Positions 46,213 to 58,846 are shown, counted from the first letter of the stretch. The stretch: DNA of 64,000 nucleotides from Cymodocea nodosa (GCA_036874045.1 CM072347.1:9116501-9180500), one strand, 5' to 3'. Notes: generated by a model from the letters alone, not told the origin. Made by a program: numbers and translations.

Positions 46213-48078
46213 TGTTAGGATCTTATGGTTCACCAAAGGGAAGGTAAATAGTGATCTATGTATATTTTTATACTTTTTCTAATTTAACTAATTGATATTG
46301 AATAATCAATATGCACAAGTATTAAACAAGTAAGTAAATCATACACAACGGAAATATAAATAGAAACATAAGTGAATTTTAGGTGATTTACCAATTTGGC
46401 TAGTCTACCCATAAAGATCACTTGAACTTCACTAAGTGTCTCAATACTTATATACACTTGCTTTCAGGTCTAAGCAAAAACCAACCTCTTGAGCTTTCTG
46501 GTTATAGCTCTAACCAACACTTCTCAGAAGTTTTTAAGTCGAAACTTCAACAAACCAACATTGAGCTTTCAGGTAGAAGCTCAACAACCAACCTCTTTGA
46601 GTTTTCTAGTCGAAACTCAAACCAACACAGTGTGCAGCTTTCTAGTTGAAGCCATGAACCAATAATCCTTATTGGATTAGATTTTCAGTACTTGGAGAGC
46701 TTTGATTATCTTCCAGTATTTCCAGCTTTCAACATATTCTCAACTATATTGAATCTAAATTAAACTTTCATCATACGTGGTAGCTGGTTTGCAATTTGTA
46801 TTTTCTCTCTATATGTGATTGTATATGTAATTTCTCTCTTGTTAGCTCTATTGGTATTGAATGATCTATTTGTATTTATACTTGTAAGTCCAACGATCAT
46901 ATTTTCTCTTTAACGAATTAATTCTACTGTACTTACTGAATTGATAGGTCCAAATATAATAAGTTACCATTCTGTATACTATCCTTTATGTAACCTTTCG
47001 ATTCCCTTTGATTTTCAGATAGTTAGTTGTTGTAACCTTTTGAAAATCCAAATGACCAATCTGTAACTCTTTGATAGATAAATACTTCCCTTAAGTTTGT
47101 TACATAAGATTTTAAGTCATGCACGTAAAGTGCCTTAAGTTCAAACACTTGAAACTGTAACTTACTGAAAAGTGTTTAATTTTTAGATAGTTACATTCTA
47201 AACCTTCCAAAGCCTCTTTTCAAAACTTCTGACTGCCTATCATGTGAGTATTTAAGTTCCTCATGTGTGTCTTTAAGTTCGAATGGTTATAAGTGTTAAC
47301 TTTTCAAAATGTCTTGACTTTCAAATAGTTAGCTACAGTAGCCTTTTAATTGTTAGTTTTTGATTTCTACACATGCATATTTGAATAACTTAACTATTCA
47401 GATAGTTAGCTAGTTAACTTTTTAATTCTCTTTCATTTTTGGATAGTTAGCTCTATTAACTTTCCAAAAACTCAAATAGTTGTATTTTACTGCTTTTGTC
47501 TTTTTGTCATGTGCGTATTTAACTAACTTAACTATTTGGATAGTTAGCTTCCTAACTTTCTAATTCCAACATATTTTCGAATAGTTACTTGTAACTTACC
47601 GAAAGGCTTGAACAATTATCTTCTAGCATTTCTAACGATCACCACGTGCATATTGACTTAACTATTTGAATAGTTATTCTAGTTAACTTTCTAATTTTCT
47701 TGTATTTCCAAATAGTTAGCTCCTTAGCTCTCCAAAAACTTAACCCTTTGTTTTGACCTTTCGAAAGTCCTTTTATTTTTGGATAGTTAGCCATGTAACC
47801 TTCCAAAAATGCTTTCCTACTACTTTAAGTTAAATTTTGGACGGTTATCTTGGTAACCTTTTGAAATTCTTCTTCTCTTAGATACTTAAGCTTTAGACTA
47901 TGTTTTAACTATTCAAGGTTCTTATTTTTCTCTAGCAATATTTTTTGAATTATCTGTATTTGTTTATCTACCTTCTAATCTGCAATTTGCTGAACTATAG
48001 TTATCTTGTGACACTTATGAAATACAACTTGTTTCCTCACACGAATTTTTGCATTATCAAAACACAAGGGTTCTATCA
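46213..48078 (-). repeat. Solo LTR, family G, antisense
   Basis: It runs from TGTTAGGATCTTATGG to GTTCTATCA on the + strand. On the minus strand it is a family-G LTR (compare 34007-35543), 1866 bp long. TACTT is duplicated at 46208-46212 and 48079-48083. It is dense in 'ggatagttag' modules (46990-47860). It marks an insertion followed by LTR-LTR recombination in host DNA. Confidence 0.92.
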
Positions 48079-48330
48079 TACTTATCTTGATTTAAATCAA
48101 GGGTACAAGAGTGATGATGCATGAACATGTTATATGAATGACTAATTGAATAAAATAAAGGAACACATTCCATGTGTTTGCACATGGAGAACAAGTGAGC
48201 AAAGTAATTGATTTTCAATTGCAAAGTAAACAAACATTTAGTTATGTAAGCATGTTAAGAACAACAAGCAAATGGAGCATATAATTTCATATAAAAGACA
48301 TGGAACATCGTATACTTAAATGTAAAGTAC
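48079..48330. other. Host-like spacer
   Basis: This 250-bp AT-rich stretch continues from the host side of the solo LTR. Nothing recognisable is seen. Confidence 0.5.
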
Positions 48331-48412
48331 TATTTAGACTAAAAAGTGCATAATATTAATGGTTAATTGTATTATATTTAGATTATCATATGAGAATTAA
48401 GCCATTATACAT
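48331..48412 (+). repeat. Gypsy-B-type LTR start, truncated
   Basis: 'tatttagactaaaaagtgc' matches the LTR start at 50272 with the initial TG mutated to TA. It breaks at 48412 where an antisense LTR begins. Confidence 0.7.
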
Positions 48413-50270
48413 TGTTATGGTTGTGAAAAGTTAAATCAGAACTTGTCTATTTAGAAAACTTGTTTGATTTGTTTTTAGGCATATATTAATAAATTCTTTT
48501 AGGGTAAACAAACAAATTTTCACACAAATTAAATATTAAGTCCAATTTGTATTTTAACTATAAGTGCACAGTATCTATTGTATTTGTGTGCAAGTATAGG
48601 TCGATCCCATAGAGATTGAGTAAGAATTCTGTACTATTTTCATTTTTATAACTAGAGTTTTATATGTGTTCAATTAAGCTCTCCATTGATTTACAAGTAA
48701 CTCAACGAACTTAGTTCGTGGAGTTATAACTAACTCAATGGATTATCCTCATGCACTTAAGTTAACTCCATGAGCCTACCTAGTAACTTCCAATTAAATG
48801 TTGCTATTCACAAAGGAATTCAGCCATCCATTGGGTGGTTCTACAAAATGTAAATAGCATTAATTAAACTTTTTAATGTTAGTTAATCTAAGATTTATCA
48901 TTAATCAACACTAACATTTAAATATTTCGAACATTAACTATTAAGATTTTTTTAGTAGTCAATACGAATCAATTTCAGTAATCAATAAAATTATTTTTTA
49001 TTTTCTTAATCAAATAAACATGAATCATTCACAATATTGACAATGATAACATTAATCACGATAGAAAACAAACAATACAACATAAATACTAAATATAAAC
49101 ATAGATAATTAATTTTTTGGTATTTTTGTTTTGATATATTCTTGAACATGAATGAAAGGTGAAATGTAAAAATTCTCTATCAATAGTAAGAACTTCCATC
49201 ACTACATGTGATGCAATTACACCACTGAAAACTTAATCACTTATAGTCATGCCTCCTCTCCCTATAGAATTGTAAATTGAGACTTGTAAGTTGATCTCCT
49301 CTTCAGTATATTAGCATCAACCCAAAACCAAGGTTAAAAGCTTTATGATCTCCTAAGATATGAGTCGGTGCTTGGTGAAAATGGCTTCCCTTTCTGCAAC
49401 ATGATCACTCCTCATAGTGGTTGTCAGTCACTGTGTTTGGCTTGGAATCGATCTAACATCCAAAAAGTATCCTCATAGACCTCCAATGGTTGGTGATTAT
49501 GGTGGTGTTGTGGAGCTTTAGGGAACTTCCGACACTCTCTGTAGTTAGCATAGTTCTCCACCTTCATACACACTTTTTCTCCTCTTTTTTTATATTTTTT
49601 TCAATAGAAACTAATTCTACCTAAATGATCGATTGGATTTCCTTCATTTGTATCAATGATGGTGATTTCTTCTTCATTCCACAAGTTAATTCCTGTGTGA
49701 TACATGCAATCGTGGTTTTCCTTCGAATTTTCTTTTTCTATAACTGCTAATAATGGTATGTTAGAAGATAACTGGTCCGTAAAGTTAGTGTAACTCAACA
49801 GACTTACTCTGTTAACTTAACTGTTAACTCATTGGACTTAATATAATAATATATCACATGAAATAAAGAAATAACTTATAAGCTTATAACACTAACACAA
49901 TGTGTTACCTTAGCATATATTCAAGTAACTCAACGTGTAGTTATGCTAACTTAATGAGTTAAACATGTGTAGCTCACATGACATAATAAAACATTTAAAT
50001 TCACACGTGCATAATTCTAACTTATGAATAAAAAGACTTTTCAGATAGTTACAAACTATAAGTATTCGATGCTTATATGTATTTTGGATAGTTAACACCT
50101 AACCTACCGATGGATAACTTAAGTTAAGTTTCCAGATTACGACACATGTCTTTCACGAAGTAATAAAGTATTCTTTAAGCATTCAAAACATAATTGTTTG
50201 ATACATAAAATGTGACTCTCTGAAATAATAGACATTTTAAATACTCAGGAATTAAAAAGCCTATAACTCA
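48413..50270 (-). repeat. Antisense gypsy-B-type LTR (left arm of inverted pair)
   Basis: The reverse complement is collinear with 50446-52398 of the gypsy-B 5' LTR. It includes the leader block (49300-49500), the TTAACTCAACGA pairs (48690-48780, 49780-49830) and the segment 49841-50270, which mirrors 50446-51000. The two LTRs face each other around 50272-50437. The frame at 49601-49798 is LTR sequence. Confidence 0.85.
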
Positions 50271-50271
50271 T

Positions 50272-52398
50272 TGTTTAGAATGAAAAAGCACATAATATTA
50301 ATGGTTAAATAATGGTTAATTGTATAATATTTAGCTTATCATATGAGAATTAAGTCATTATGTTATAATTGTACTATTATATGCTTTAATGAAAGAATCT
50401 GCATAATTTCAAGGAATTAGTGTTAATTAAGTATATTTTTGAACTGTAGGTGAGTTATAGGCTTTGTAATTCTTAAGTATTCAAATTGTCTGTTATTTTG
50501 GAGAGTTACATTTCATGTACTAGATAGTTATGTTTTAAATTCTTAAAAGAATACTTTATTATTTCTTGGAGTACACATATTGTAACCTTAATTCGTGACT
50601 TAAGTGAATTTTCAGTAAGTTAGATGCTAACTATTTGAAATGTGTTTGAGCATCGGATAGTTAGGTTTGCAAGTATCCGAAATATTTTTTTATCATAAAA
50701 CTTACTGAGGACACGTGTCATGATTTGGAAACTTGACTTAAGTTATCTTTCGGAAGGTTAGGTGCTAACTATCCAAAATGCATATAAGTTTCAGATACTT
50801 ATAGTTGTAACTATCCAAAATATCTAAACTCATTAAGTTAGAATTATGCACGTATTGAAACTAAATGCTTTATTATGTCACGTAAGCTGCACATGTTTAA
50901 CTCGTTAAGTTAGCATAACTATATGCGTTGAATTACTTGAATATACACTAAGTAACGTATTGTGTTAGTGTTATAAGCTTATAAGTTATTTCTTTATTGC
51001 ACATGTTTTATAGTTAAGTCAACGAAGTAAGTCTGTTGAGTTAGACTAACTCCATGAACCATTTATTTTCTAACATGCCACTATAGCAGTTGCAGAAACA
51101 AGAAATTCGAAGGAAAACAACGATTGCATGTATCATGCAGGAATTAACTCGTGGAATGAAAAAGAAATCACCATTGTCGATATAAATGAAGGAAATCTAA
51201 TCGATCATTTAAGCAAAAATAGTTACTATTGAAAGAAATATAAAAGAAGAGGAGAAAGACGAAAAGTGTGTGAGTGAAGGTGGAGGACTGAGCTAATTGC
51301 AGGAAGCGTAGGAAGTTCCCTAAAGCTCCACAACACCACCAAAATCACTAACCATCAGAGGTTTGTAAGGATACTTTCTGGATATCAGGTCGATTCCAAG
51401 CCAAACACGGTGACTAACAACTACTGTGAGGAGTGATCATGTTGTAAAAAGGAAAGTCATTTTCACTAAGCAACGACTCATATCTCAAGAGATCGTAAAA
51501 CTTCTAGACTTGGTTTTAGGTTGATGCTAGTATATTGAAGAGGAGATCAACTTACAAGTCTTGGATCGCGATTCTATAGGGAGAGGAGGCAAGATTTTAA
51601 GTGATTAAATTTTTAGTGGTGTAATCGCATTGCATGTAGTGACAGAAGTTTTTACTGTCAAAAGAGATTTTTACATTTCACCTTTCACTCATCTTTAGGA
51701 ACATATTAAAACAAAAATATCAAAAATAACTAATTATCTATGTTTACATTTAGTATTAAAGTGTTGTATTGTTTGTTGTGTATCGTGATTAATGTTATCA
51801 TTATTAGTATTGTGAATGTTTTATGTGTGTTTGATTCAGAAAATAGAAAATAGTTTTATTGTTTATTGAAATTGATTCATCTAGAATACTTAAAAATTCT
51901 TAATGGTTATTGTTTGAAATTGAATGCTAGTGTTGCTTAATGACAAATCTCAGATTAACTAACATTAAAAATCTTAATTGATGTTATTTACATTTTGTGG
52001 ATCTGCCCAATGGATGGTCGAATTCCCCTATGAATAGTAGTATTTAACTAGAAAGGTAAGCTCGTGGAGTTAACTTAAGTCCAATAGTTTAGTTCATTGA
52101 GTTGGTTGTAACTCCATGAACTAAGTCTATTGAGTTAACAGTAACTCAATGAAGTGCTTAATTGAATACATACAAACTCTAGCATAAAAATTAAAATAGT
52201 ACATAATTCTTACTCAATCTCTGTGGGATCAACCTGTACTTGCACATAAATATAATATACATTGTGCATTTGCAGTTAAAAACACAAATTTGATTTAATA
52301 CCTAATTTATGTGAAAGTTGTTTATTGCTTTAAAAGAATTTATAATTAGACAATGTTTGATTGAAAAATATAGGTCTTCTAATTTAACTTCACAAACA
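50272..52398 (+). repeat. 5' LTR of gypsy-B
   Basis: This 2127-bp LTR starts TGTTTAGAATG and ends CTTCACAAACA. A TATAAAAG box lies at 51239-51246. Compared with LTR-1 (22892), it has a different U3 segment (50446-51000). That segment is rich in TCGGATAGTTA-type modules and is homologous over about 170 bp to the copia-2 LTR interior. The primer site follows 17 bases later. Confidence 0.85.
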
Positions 52399-52415
52399 AT
52401 CGAAGAAGTCATTTC

Positions 52416-52433
52416 TACTATCGTTGCTGGGGA
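52416..52433 (+). other. Degenerate Asp-tRNA primer binding site (gypsy-B)
   Basis: TACTATCGTTGCTGGGGA keeps CGTTGC and GGGGA of the tRNA-Asp complement TGGCGCCGTTGCCGGGGA. It is eroded at the 5' side. Confidence 0.65.
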
Positions 52434-52499
52434 TTGAGAAGCTAAGCAACTGTGAGTGTTGTTTTGTTTTAATAATAGAGGGAGTGTTGTGTGTTTTTA

Positions 52500-53639
52500 T
52501 TATATAATTGAGAATATAGCATATGCTTATGCTCAAAGATTTTTGAAATCTATAGTTAGCATATGTGAATTCTGCAATTTGGAAGGTCATGACATTTCTG
52601 ATTGTTTAAAACTGAGACGATTGTAGATGGTTAGATCACATGAATAACAAATGAATTATATTCAATATAATAGAGTTGAGTATGGGAATCCTATAGTTTA
52701 CCCAACTAATGGTCAATTTAGAATAAGTAATATGTTGAGAGACAAAGAAGTTTGGGATAGGTATAACAAACTTGAGTGTAGTTTAGAGCAAAACATGGAC
52801 AAACTAGAATAATACATATATCAGCAACAAGAAGTCAACCAATTAAATTAGAGGGAAGAATATTCAGAACCTAAAATGAATATCATATATGAAACAGAGA
52901 AAACCATAATGAAAATTGATCAAAAATTGAATACAATGAGATTAGATGATTTGGAAAGAAAGCTAAAAACATTGGATGAATTAATAATAAAATTTCAAGT
53001 TATGCAATAGGAAAACACAAATGAAAACTTTAAGGTTAAAGATCTACATAATTTGTAAGATATACAGACAAAAGAAATACCAATGAAATAGTAGTTAAAG
53101 AATATAATTTAAAACTAGAAACAATAGAAAATCAAAATCAAGAAGATGAAATACAATAACATCATGAAAGTAATGAAAATCTGGAAGATGTATGTATAAC
53201 ATTAAGATCTGGAATTGATATATTACCAAGAATTCAAAAAGAAAGCAAAGTGGAGCTAAGTACGAACAAAATTCAAAATGACAATGAACAAGTAATATTT
53301 GAAAACTTAGAAATCAATGAAGAAAAATCTGAATCTGAAAATGAGACTAAAAATGATCAAAAGAATGAAAAGAAAGAAAAATAATCTTGTAAGTCACAAT
53401 TATTAGCACCCTATCCTGAAAGATTACAACAAACATTTCCTAAAAAATAAGAAAAAATTAGAGAAATTTTTGAAAAAGTACAAGTTAACATTCCTTTGTT
53501 AGACTTATTGTAGAAAATGCCACCTTGTGCTAAATTTCTTAAGGATTGGTGTACTAAGAAAAGTGAGCAAAAAGTTTTAAGGAAAGTCTTTTTAGTTGAG
53601 CAAAGTAGTTCTCTATTTCTATCTTAAATTCCTAAAAAG
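52500..53639 (+). pseudogene. Gypsy-B gag: zinc knuckle and coiled coil, no capsid
   Basis: Only about 150 bp after the primer site the frame reads CEFCNLEGHDISDC (52564-52605), a CCHC knuckle. A Gln/Glu/Lys-rich coiled-coil region with many stops follows, then an acidic linker and VNIPLLDL and PPCAKFLKDWCTKK (53490-53560), the gag-protease boundary. Order and spacing are as in gypsy-A, and the capsid domain is absent here too. Confidence 0.78.
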
Positions 53640-54319
53640 TTATCTAATCTAGGAATCCCTATTATATCATGTACCATAAGAAATACCATTTTGGAAAGAA
53701 CCTTAATAGACTTAGGGGTAGGTATAAATGTTATGCCTAGTGATATATTTGTATCCTTAGGATTAGAAGGCTTAATCCCTACTAGGACTGTCATTCAATT
53801 AATAGATAGAAGTATAAGAAACCCTAAAGGAAAAATAGAAGTTGTCCTAATTAAAATCAAAAACTTCATATATCCTATTGATATTATGATTTTGGATTCC
53901 TAACAAATTAAGCATTAGAATTATGATACATCTTTAATTTTGGGAAGGCTATTTTTAGCAACATCAGGGGCTGTTATAAATTATAAAACTGGAGTGATGA
54001 AATTAACGTATGGTAATGAGGATACTCAATTAAATATTTTCTAACTAGAAAAGTTTGAGGAGTTAAAAACGTCCTTACATACTATAGACTTTTTAAAGGA
54101 TGAAGGAGATATGCTAGATGATGTGATTCAAAAAGAATTAAATAGGCAATTAGATTTTGAAACTTTAGAAGTAAGTGAAAGCATAGATTTAGAAGGAGAT
54201 CAAGAAGAGGTTAATATAGAAGATGAAAATGTTAGATTAGGAGTTTTAGCTTTTAATGGTCAACATTTAGATTTAAAACCTTTACTTCCTGAATTAACCT
54301 ATGTATTTCAGGAAGAAAA
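53640..54319 (+). pseudogene. Gypsy-B protease and linker
   Basis: The active site is LIDLGVGINVMP (Ala to Val relative to the usual DLGA), followed by VIQLIDRSIRNPKGKIEVVL, stops near 53901, then ILGRLFLATSGAV. A Glu-rich linker (54111-54323) ends LPELTYVFQEEK with a stop before RT. It resembles gypsy-A throughout. Confidence 0.85.
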
Positions 54320-55261
54320 ATGAACATGTCCAATCATATTGCATTAGAATTAAAAGAGGATCAAATTTCTAAATTAAAAGATGTAGTAAAAACTTATAAA
54401 GAAGCAATAGGATGGACTATGGCTGATATAAAAGGGTTAAGTACAACTTTATGCTATCACCACATATATTTAGAAGAGAATGCTAAACCAATTAGAATTC
54501 CTGAAAGGAGATTAAATCCAAACATTAAAGAAGTTGTTAGGAAGGAAATAGTGAAATTGTTAGATAATGACATAATTTATCTAATTTCTGATAGTTCATG
54601 GGTTAGTCCAATCCATGTTGTCCCCAAGAAATCAAGATTAATAGTTATTAGGAATGAATGTTAGGACTTGATGCCTACTAGAATTCAATCAGGCTAGAGA
54701 GTGTGTATTGACTATAGAAAGTTGAATGTTATGATTAGGAAAGATCATTTTCCCTTACCTTTTATAGATCAAATGCTAGAGAAATTAGTAGGGCAAGAAT
54801 ATTTTTGTTTCCTAGACGAGTATTCAGGATATAACCAAGTTCCAATAGCATTAGAGGATCAAGAGAAAACAACTTTCACATGTCCTAATGGAACTTATGC
54901 TTTTAAGAGGATGCCATTTGGATTATGCAATGCACTAGCTACCTATCAAAGGTGTATGTAAGACATATTCACTAGAATGACTGAAGATTTTTTAGAAATA
55001 TTTATGGATGATTTTACTGTATATGGAACTCTATATGAAGTGTGTTTAAATAATTTAGACTGAGTATTAAAACACTGTGTGGAAAAAAATATGGTTCTAA
55101 ATTAGGAAAAATGTCACTTCATGGTTAAACAAGGAATAGTCTTGGGACATGTTGTTTTAAAGAAAGGGTTGAAGGTAGATAAAGCTAAAATAGAAGTAAT
55201 TTCTAATCTACTAGAACCTAAATCAGTAAAAGATATTAGATCATTTCTAGGACATGCAGGA
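54320..55261 (+). pseudogene. Gypsy-B reverse transcriptase, N-terminal and palm part
   Basis: GWTMADIKGLS, RRLNPNIKEVV, VSPIHVVPK, CIDYRKLN, FCFLDEYSGYNQ, MPFGLCNALATYQRCM and FMDDFTVYG are present in order. Stops lie near 54662, 54694, 54959, 55062 and 55105. The frame ends at IRSFLGHAG, where the solo LTR at 55262 is inserted, and resumes at 57437. Confidence 0.9.
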
Positions 55262-57436
55262 TGTAAAGTATCAATTTGTGCATTTTATATATGTTAATTC
55301 ATGCATATTAAGGATTATAAGTCATCATTATATATGTTCTTATGAAAGATTACATGAAAATCATATTTTAGAACTATGCATGTTTTATTGGTTAAATAGT
55401 CAATAATGCACAAATTTATCCTTTATTAAATTAACACCTAGTCAATTAGCCCATGTGTAGATATAAGTAATTTATATATTGATTTCATGCATATCTTAAA
55501 AGAATTATCATTAAGATATGAAATCAAATAATCCTCAATTGAGCAAGCAATATATTATGCACATTTCCTTTTTGCTTTATAATTGAGTAGCAATTTATGT
55601 GTAATGTGCATATGCATTTAATGTTATCTTTTGAGTTGTTGTAGGTGAGGACGTGGACCCTTGGATTAAATCATGGGAAATCAACCCATGGTCGTCCATC
55701 ACACACTTCCAATTCTTGAAGATATCAATCAATCAACCATCAAGACTTGCTTAATTTAGGAGGTCACAAATTGGAAGGAGTTTGAATTCTTTCCATAGAT
55801 GGATGACAATGGAAAGCAAAAGAGGATGGTTGGCCAAAGGAAAGATCATCTCCTCTTTCTCCTCCACGCAAGGGCAAGAACTCCAACTCCAATTTTCGTC
55901 CATCCTCTTCCACCCAAGATTTTGGAAGAGTTTTCCTCCAAGATTGGTGAGCTTAGGCGCCTTCCCCCTCATACTAGAAGACCTCCTTCTCTCCACTCCA
56001 AGCCGACATATGGAAGGACCTCCACGGGTGAAATCAATGGTATTGGAGGCACGTGTGCAGCAATGGAAGAGCTTGGGACGTGATCTTCAAGATGAGGTAA
56101 TAGGAAGCATCAAAATTGAGAGGAAAGCTAACAAATCCGTATATCTTGGAAGTGGATTGAGGACGTGCAACCCATTTTCTCCAAAGCAAACATAGGCGGT
56201 TCCCCTTTGGACGTGATATGCAAGTGGTGACAACCTTGTAGAGGAGCGGACAAAGTGGTTCATCATCAAATAGGGATCAAATGCTTGAAGAGAAGTGGAT
56301 GAATTAAAGGTAAAAGAGAAGGGAGAGATCCTCATATTTGTAAACATATTTTCATATCAAATGTATATGAGTATTTAGGTATTTTTAATTTATAAATGTA
56401 TGCACGTTTAGGATCTTTGTTAAATATTTATTTCTTTAATTTAAATAGTTGTTTTAGATTAGATCTCATGGAATATAGTTGCTTCATGTGAATATGTGAA
56501 TGTTGTGCATAAAACTAACTCTTAACCCTTGTGAATACGTGTATATCTTATTTACTGTAAATTCCAGTGCATGTTCCATTTTGTTGTATGACTTGATTTT
56601 TCTAAGTTATATGTTGTGTTATAGCTTGTTTTGTAAGTACTTCAAGTGTACAATACATATGTAGAGTTTTTGGAATTTTTTAGAATGTATTTCTTTGGTT
56701 TTTTGATTATTCTTTCGAAGGTAGCATCTGCTCTATTTTACTGGTCGAGTGACATAAAATATGCTCGACGCCTTCGTGTTGCCTAGCTTTTGTGCATTAA
56801 GAAATGTTTTTCTGTAAATTTTTTTGATTAGAGAAACGAGTTATCTTTCAAGGTGCGGTGATTTCGTGGTGTTTCATGAAGATTTGATTGAGTTATGATT
56901 TTTACACCAACGACGCGGTTTTGGAATGTTTTCAGAATTGTTTGGTGCATGGTTTTTATATCCGACTTTGGCAGCAACCTAGAGTGAATTAGTCTTGGAA
57001 ATTACTGCCATTTTAAAGATAACTTGATGACCTTTCCAACCAATATTTTCTCTGGATTTTTCAATGTCAAGGTTGGAAGGAATAAGAGTTAGAATTCAGA
57101 CTAATTTCTGTGATTCCAGAAATGTGAACATAAGATTTTCTTGAGTTTTCTAGCTATTAGCTCTAGGAATTAACAAGTTTTATGCTACTTTTGAAATCTT
57201 TATTGTATTTTTGTAAATTGTAACTTGATTACACATAATTAGAGTTTTAATTGTGGATTTAATAGAGTGGATGTTTTATCAAAACAATCATTTTAATAAA
57301 ATTATTTAAGACAAACTTCTTGTGGATTCGACCCGTACTTGCACATGCTTACTACAATGGGCACTGTGCGCTTGCGGTTATAAATGTAAAATTTGCATTT
57401 TTTCCATTAATTTAACAACACATAAAAGTGTATACA
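55262..57436 (+). repeat. Solo LTR inside gypsy-B pol
   Basis: It is 2175 bp, beginning TGTAAAGTATC and ending GTGTATACA, with CAGGA duplicated at 55257-55261 and 57437-57441. Removing it restores the RT sequence context on both sides (HAG before, FYRKF after). The 3' part has the 'ggattcgacccgtacttgc' region, so it is a gypsy-type LTR. The GC-richer leader at 55640-56220 gives chance open frames. Confidence 0.95.
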
Positions 57437-57990
57437 CAGGATTTTATAGGAAATTTATTAAAGATTTTAGCAAAATAACTACACCTTTAACTAATCTATT
57501 GAAAGATGTTCCATTTAACTTTGATAAGAATTGCAAAGAAGCATTTTTTAAGCTTAAAACTAACTTAATTTCAACTCCTATAATACAAGAACCTAACTAG
57601 AGCCATCCTTGAATTAATGTATGATGCATTTGATTTTTCTTTAGGAGTAGTGATAGGATAGAAGATAGAAAAGTCTCCCATAATGATTCATTATGCAAGA
57701 AAAACTTTAAATGATGCTTAAGTTAATTATACAACTCCTGAAAAATAACTATTAGCTATTGTGTTTGCCTTAGAAAAGTTTAGATCATATTTAATTGGAG
57801 CTAAAGTAATAGTATACATGGATCATTCAGCTTTAAAACACCTAATAGCAAAGAAAGAGACTAAACCTAGGTTAATCCGTTGGGTATTGTTATTGCAAGA
57901 ATTTGATCTAGAAATTAAAGATAAAAAAGGATGAGAGAATGTAGTAGCAAACCATTTATCAAGATTACAAATAGAAAAATCAAACATTGA
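57437..57990 (+). pseudogene. Gypsy-B RT connection and RNase H
   Basis: It resumes FYRKFIKDFSKITTPLTNLL and CKEAFFKLKTNLISTPIIQ. RNase H follows with frame breaks (MYDAFDFSLGVV-like, [42 protein letters not shown]). The catalytic DHSAL region reads MDHSALK. Several stops are present (57598, 57660, 57720, 57748, 57934). Confidence 0.87.
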
Positions 57991-58846
57991 GATTAAGGAT
58001 AATTTTCATGATGAACAATTAATGACCATAAACACAATACCTTAGTATGCAGACATAGTTAATTACTTAATTACTAGTTTAACACTTAAGGATTAGAATA
58101 GACAGGATAAGAAATTGTTCTTTTCAAGAGTGAAATATTATTATTGGGAAGACCCATACTTATTTAAGAAATGTCCTAATCTGGTTTTAAGGAGGTGTGT
58201 TCTAGAAACTAAATATCAGAGCATATTGTCTTTCTACCATGACCGAGCATGTGGAGGACATTTTGGTTCATCTTAGAAAAAGTAATAAATCCTACTAGGA
58301 AAGATTAGGCTGATAGATGCACTTTGGGCCTATAGAATTGCTTATAAGACAAGCTTAGGTATGTCACCTTTTAGGATAGTTTATGAAAAAAGTTACCATT
58401 TACTAGTTGAAATTGAATATAAAGCTTATTGGGCATTAAAAACTCTAAACACTAATTTAAACTAAACTGTTGAAAATAGAAAAATGCAATTGATTGAGTT
58501 AGAAGAATTTAGGAATGAAGCTTATTCAAAAACTATAAAAGAAAAATAGAAAATGAAGTTTTGGCATGACAAGAAAATTATTCCAAAAACTTTTGAAATA
58601 GGACAAGAAGTATATTTTTACATGACTAGACTTCATAACCATCCAAGAAAATTAAGATCTAGATAGGCAAGACTTTACATAGTTCAAAATATTTATTCCT
58701 ATAGAGCTATAGAAATTGAAAATCCTAAAAATTAGAATATATTTAAAGTAAATGGACAAAGATTTAGGCCTATTCTAAAATTTCCAAAAAGTTCCTTGGG
58801 AATTATAGAAGTAAGAGTAGAGGACTACTCGAGCTTTATTAAGTAA
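57991..58846 (+). pseudogene. Gypsy-B integrase with catalytic core deleted
   Basis: The zinc region (VKYYYWEDPYLFKKCP, SFYHDRACGGHFG) stops near 58275 and the next recognisable sequence is DALWAYRIAYKTSLGMSPFR (58316 onward). About 480 bp are missing compared with gypsy-A, removing all three DDE residues. The C-terminal part (MKFWHDKKIIPKTFEIGQEV, KVNGQRFRPILKFP) continues to TAA at 58844-58846. Confidence 0.88.

Noticed and set aside
55751..56347. Three overlapping frames of 81-137 codons in the solo LTR
   Set aside because: They sit in the GC-richer leader of an LTR, overlap on both strands, and show no recognisable domain.
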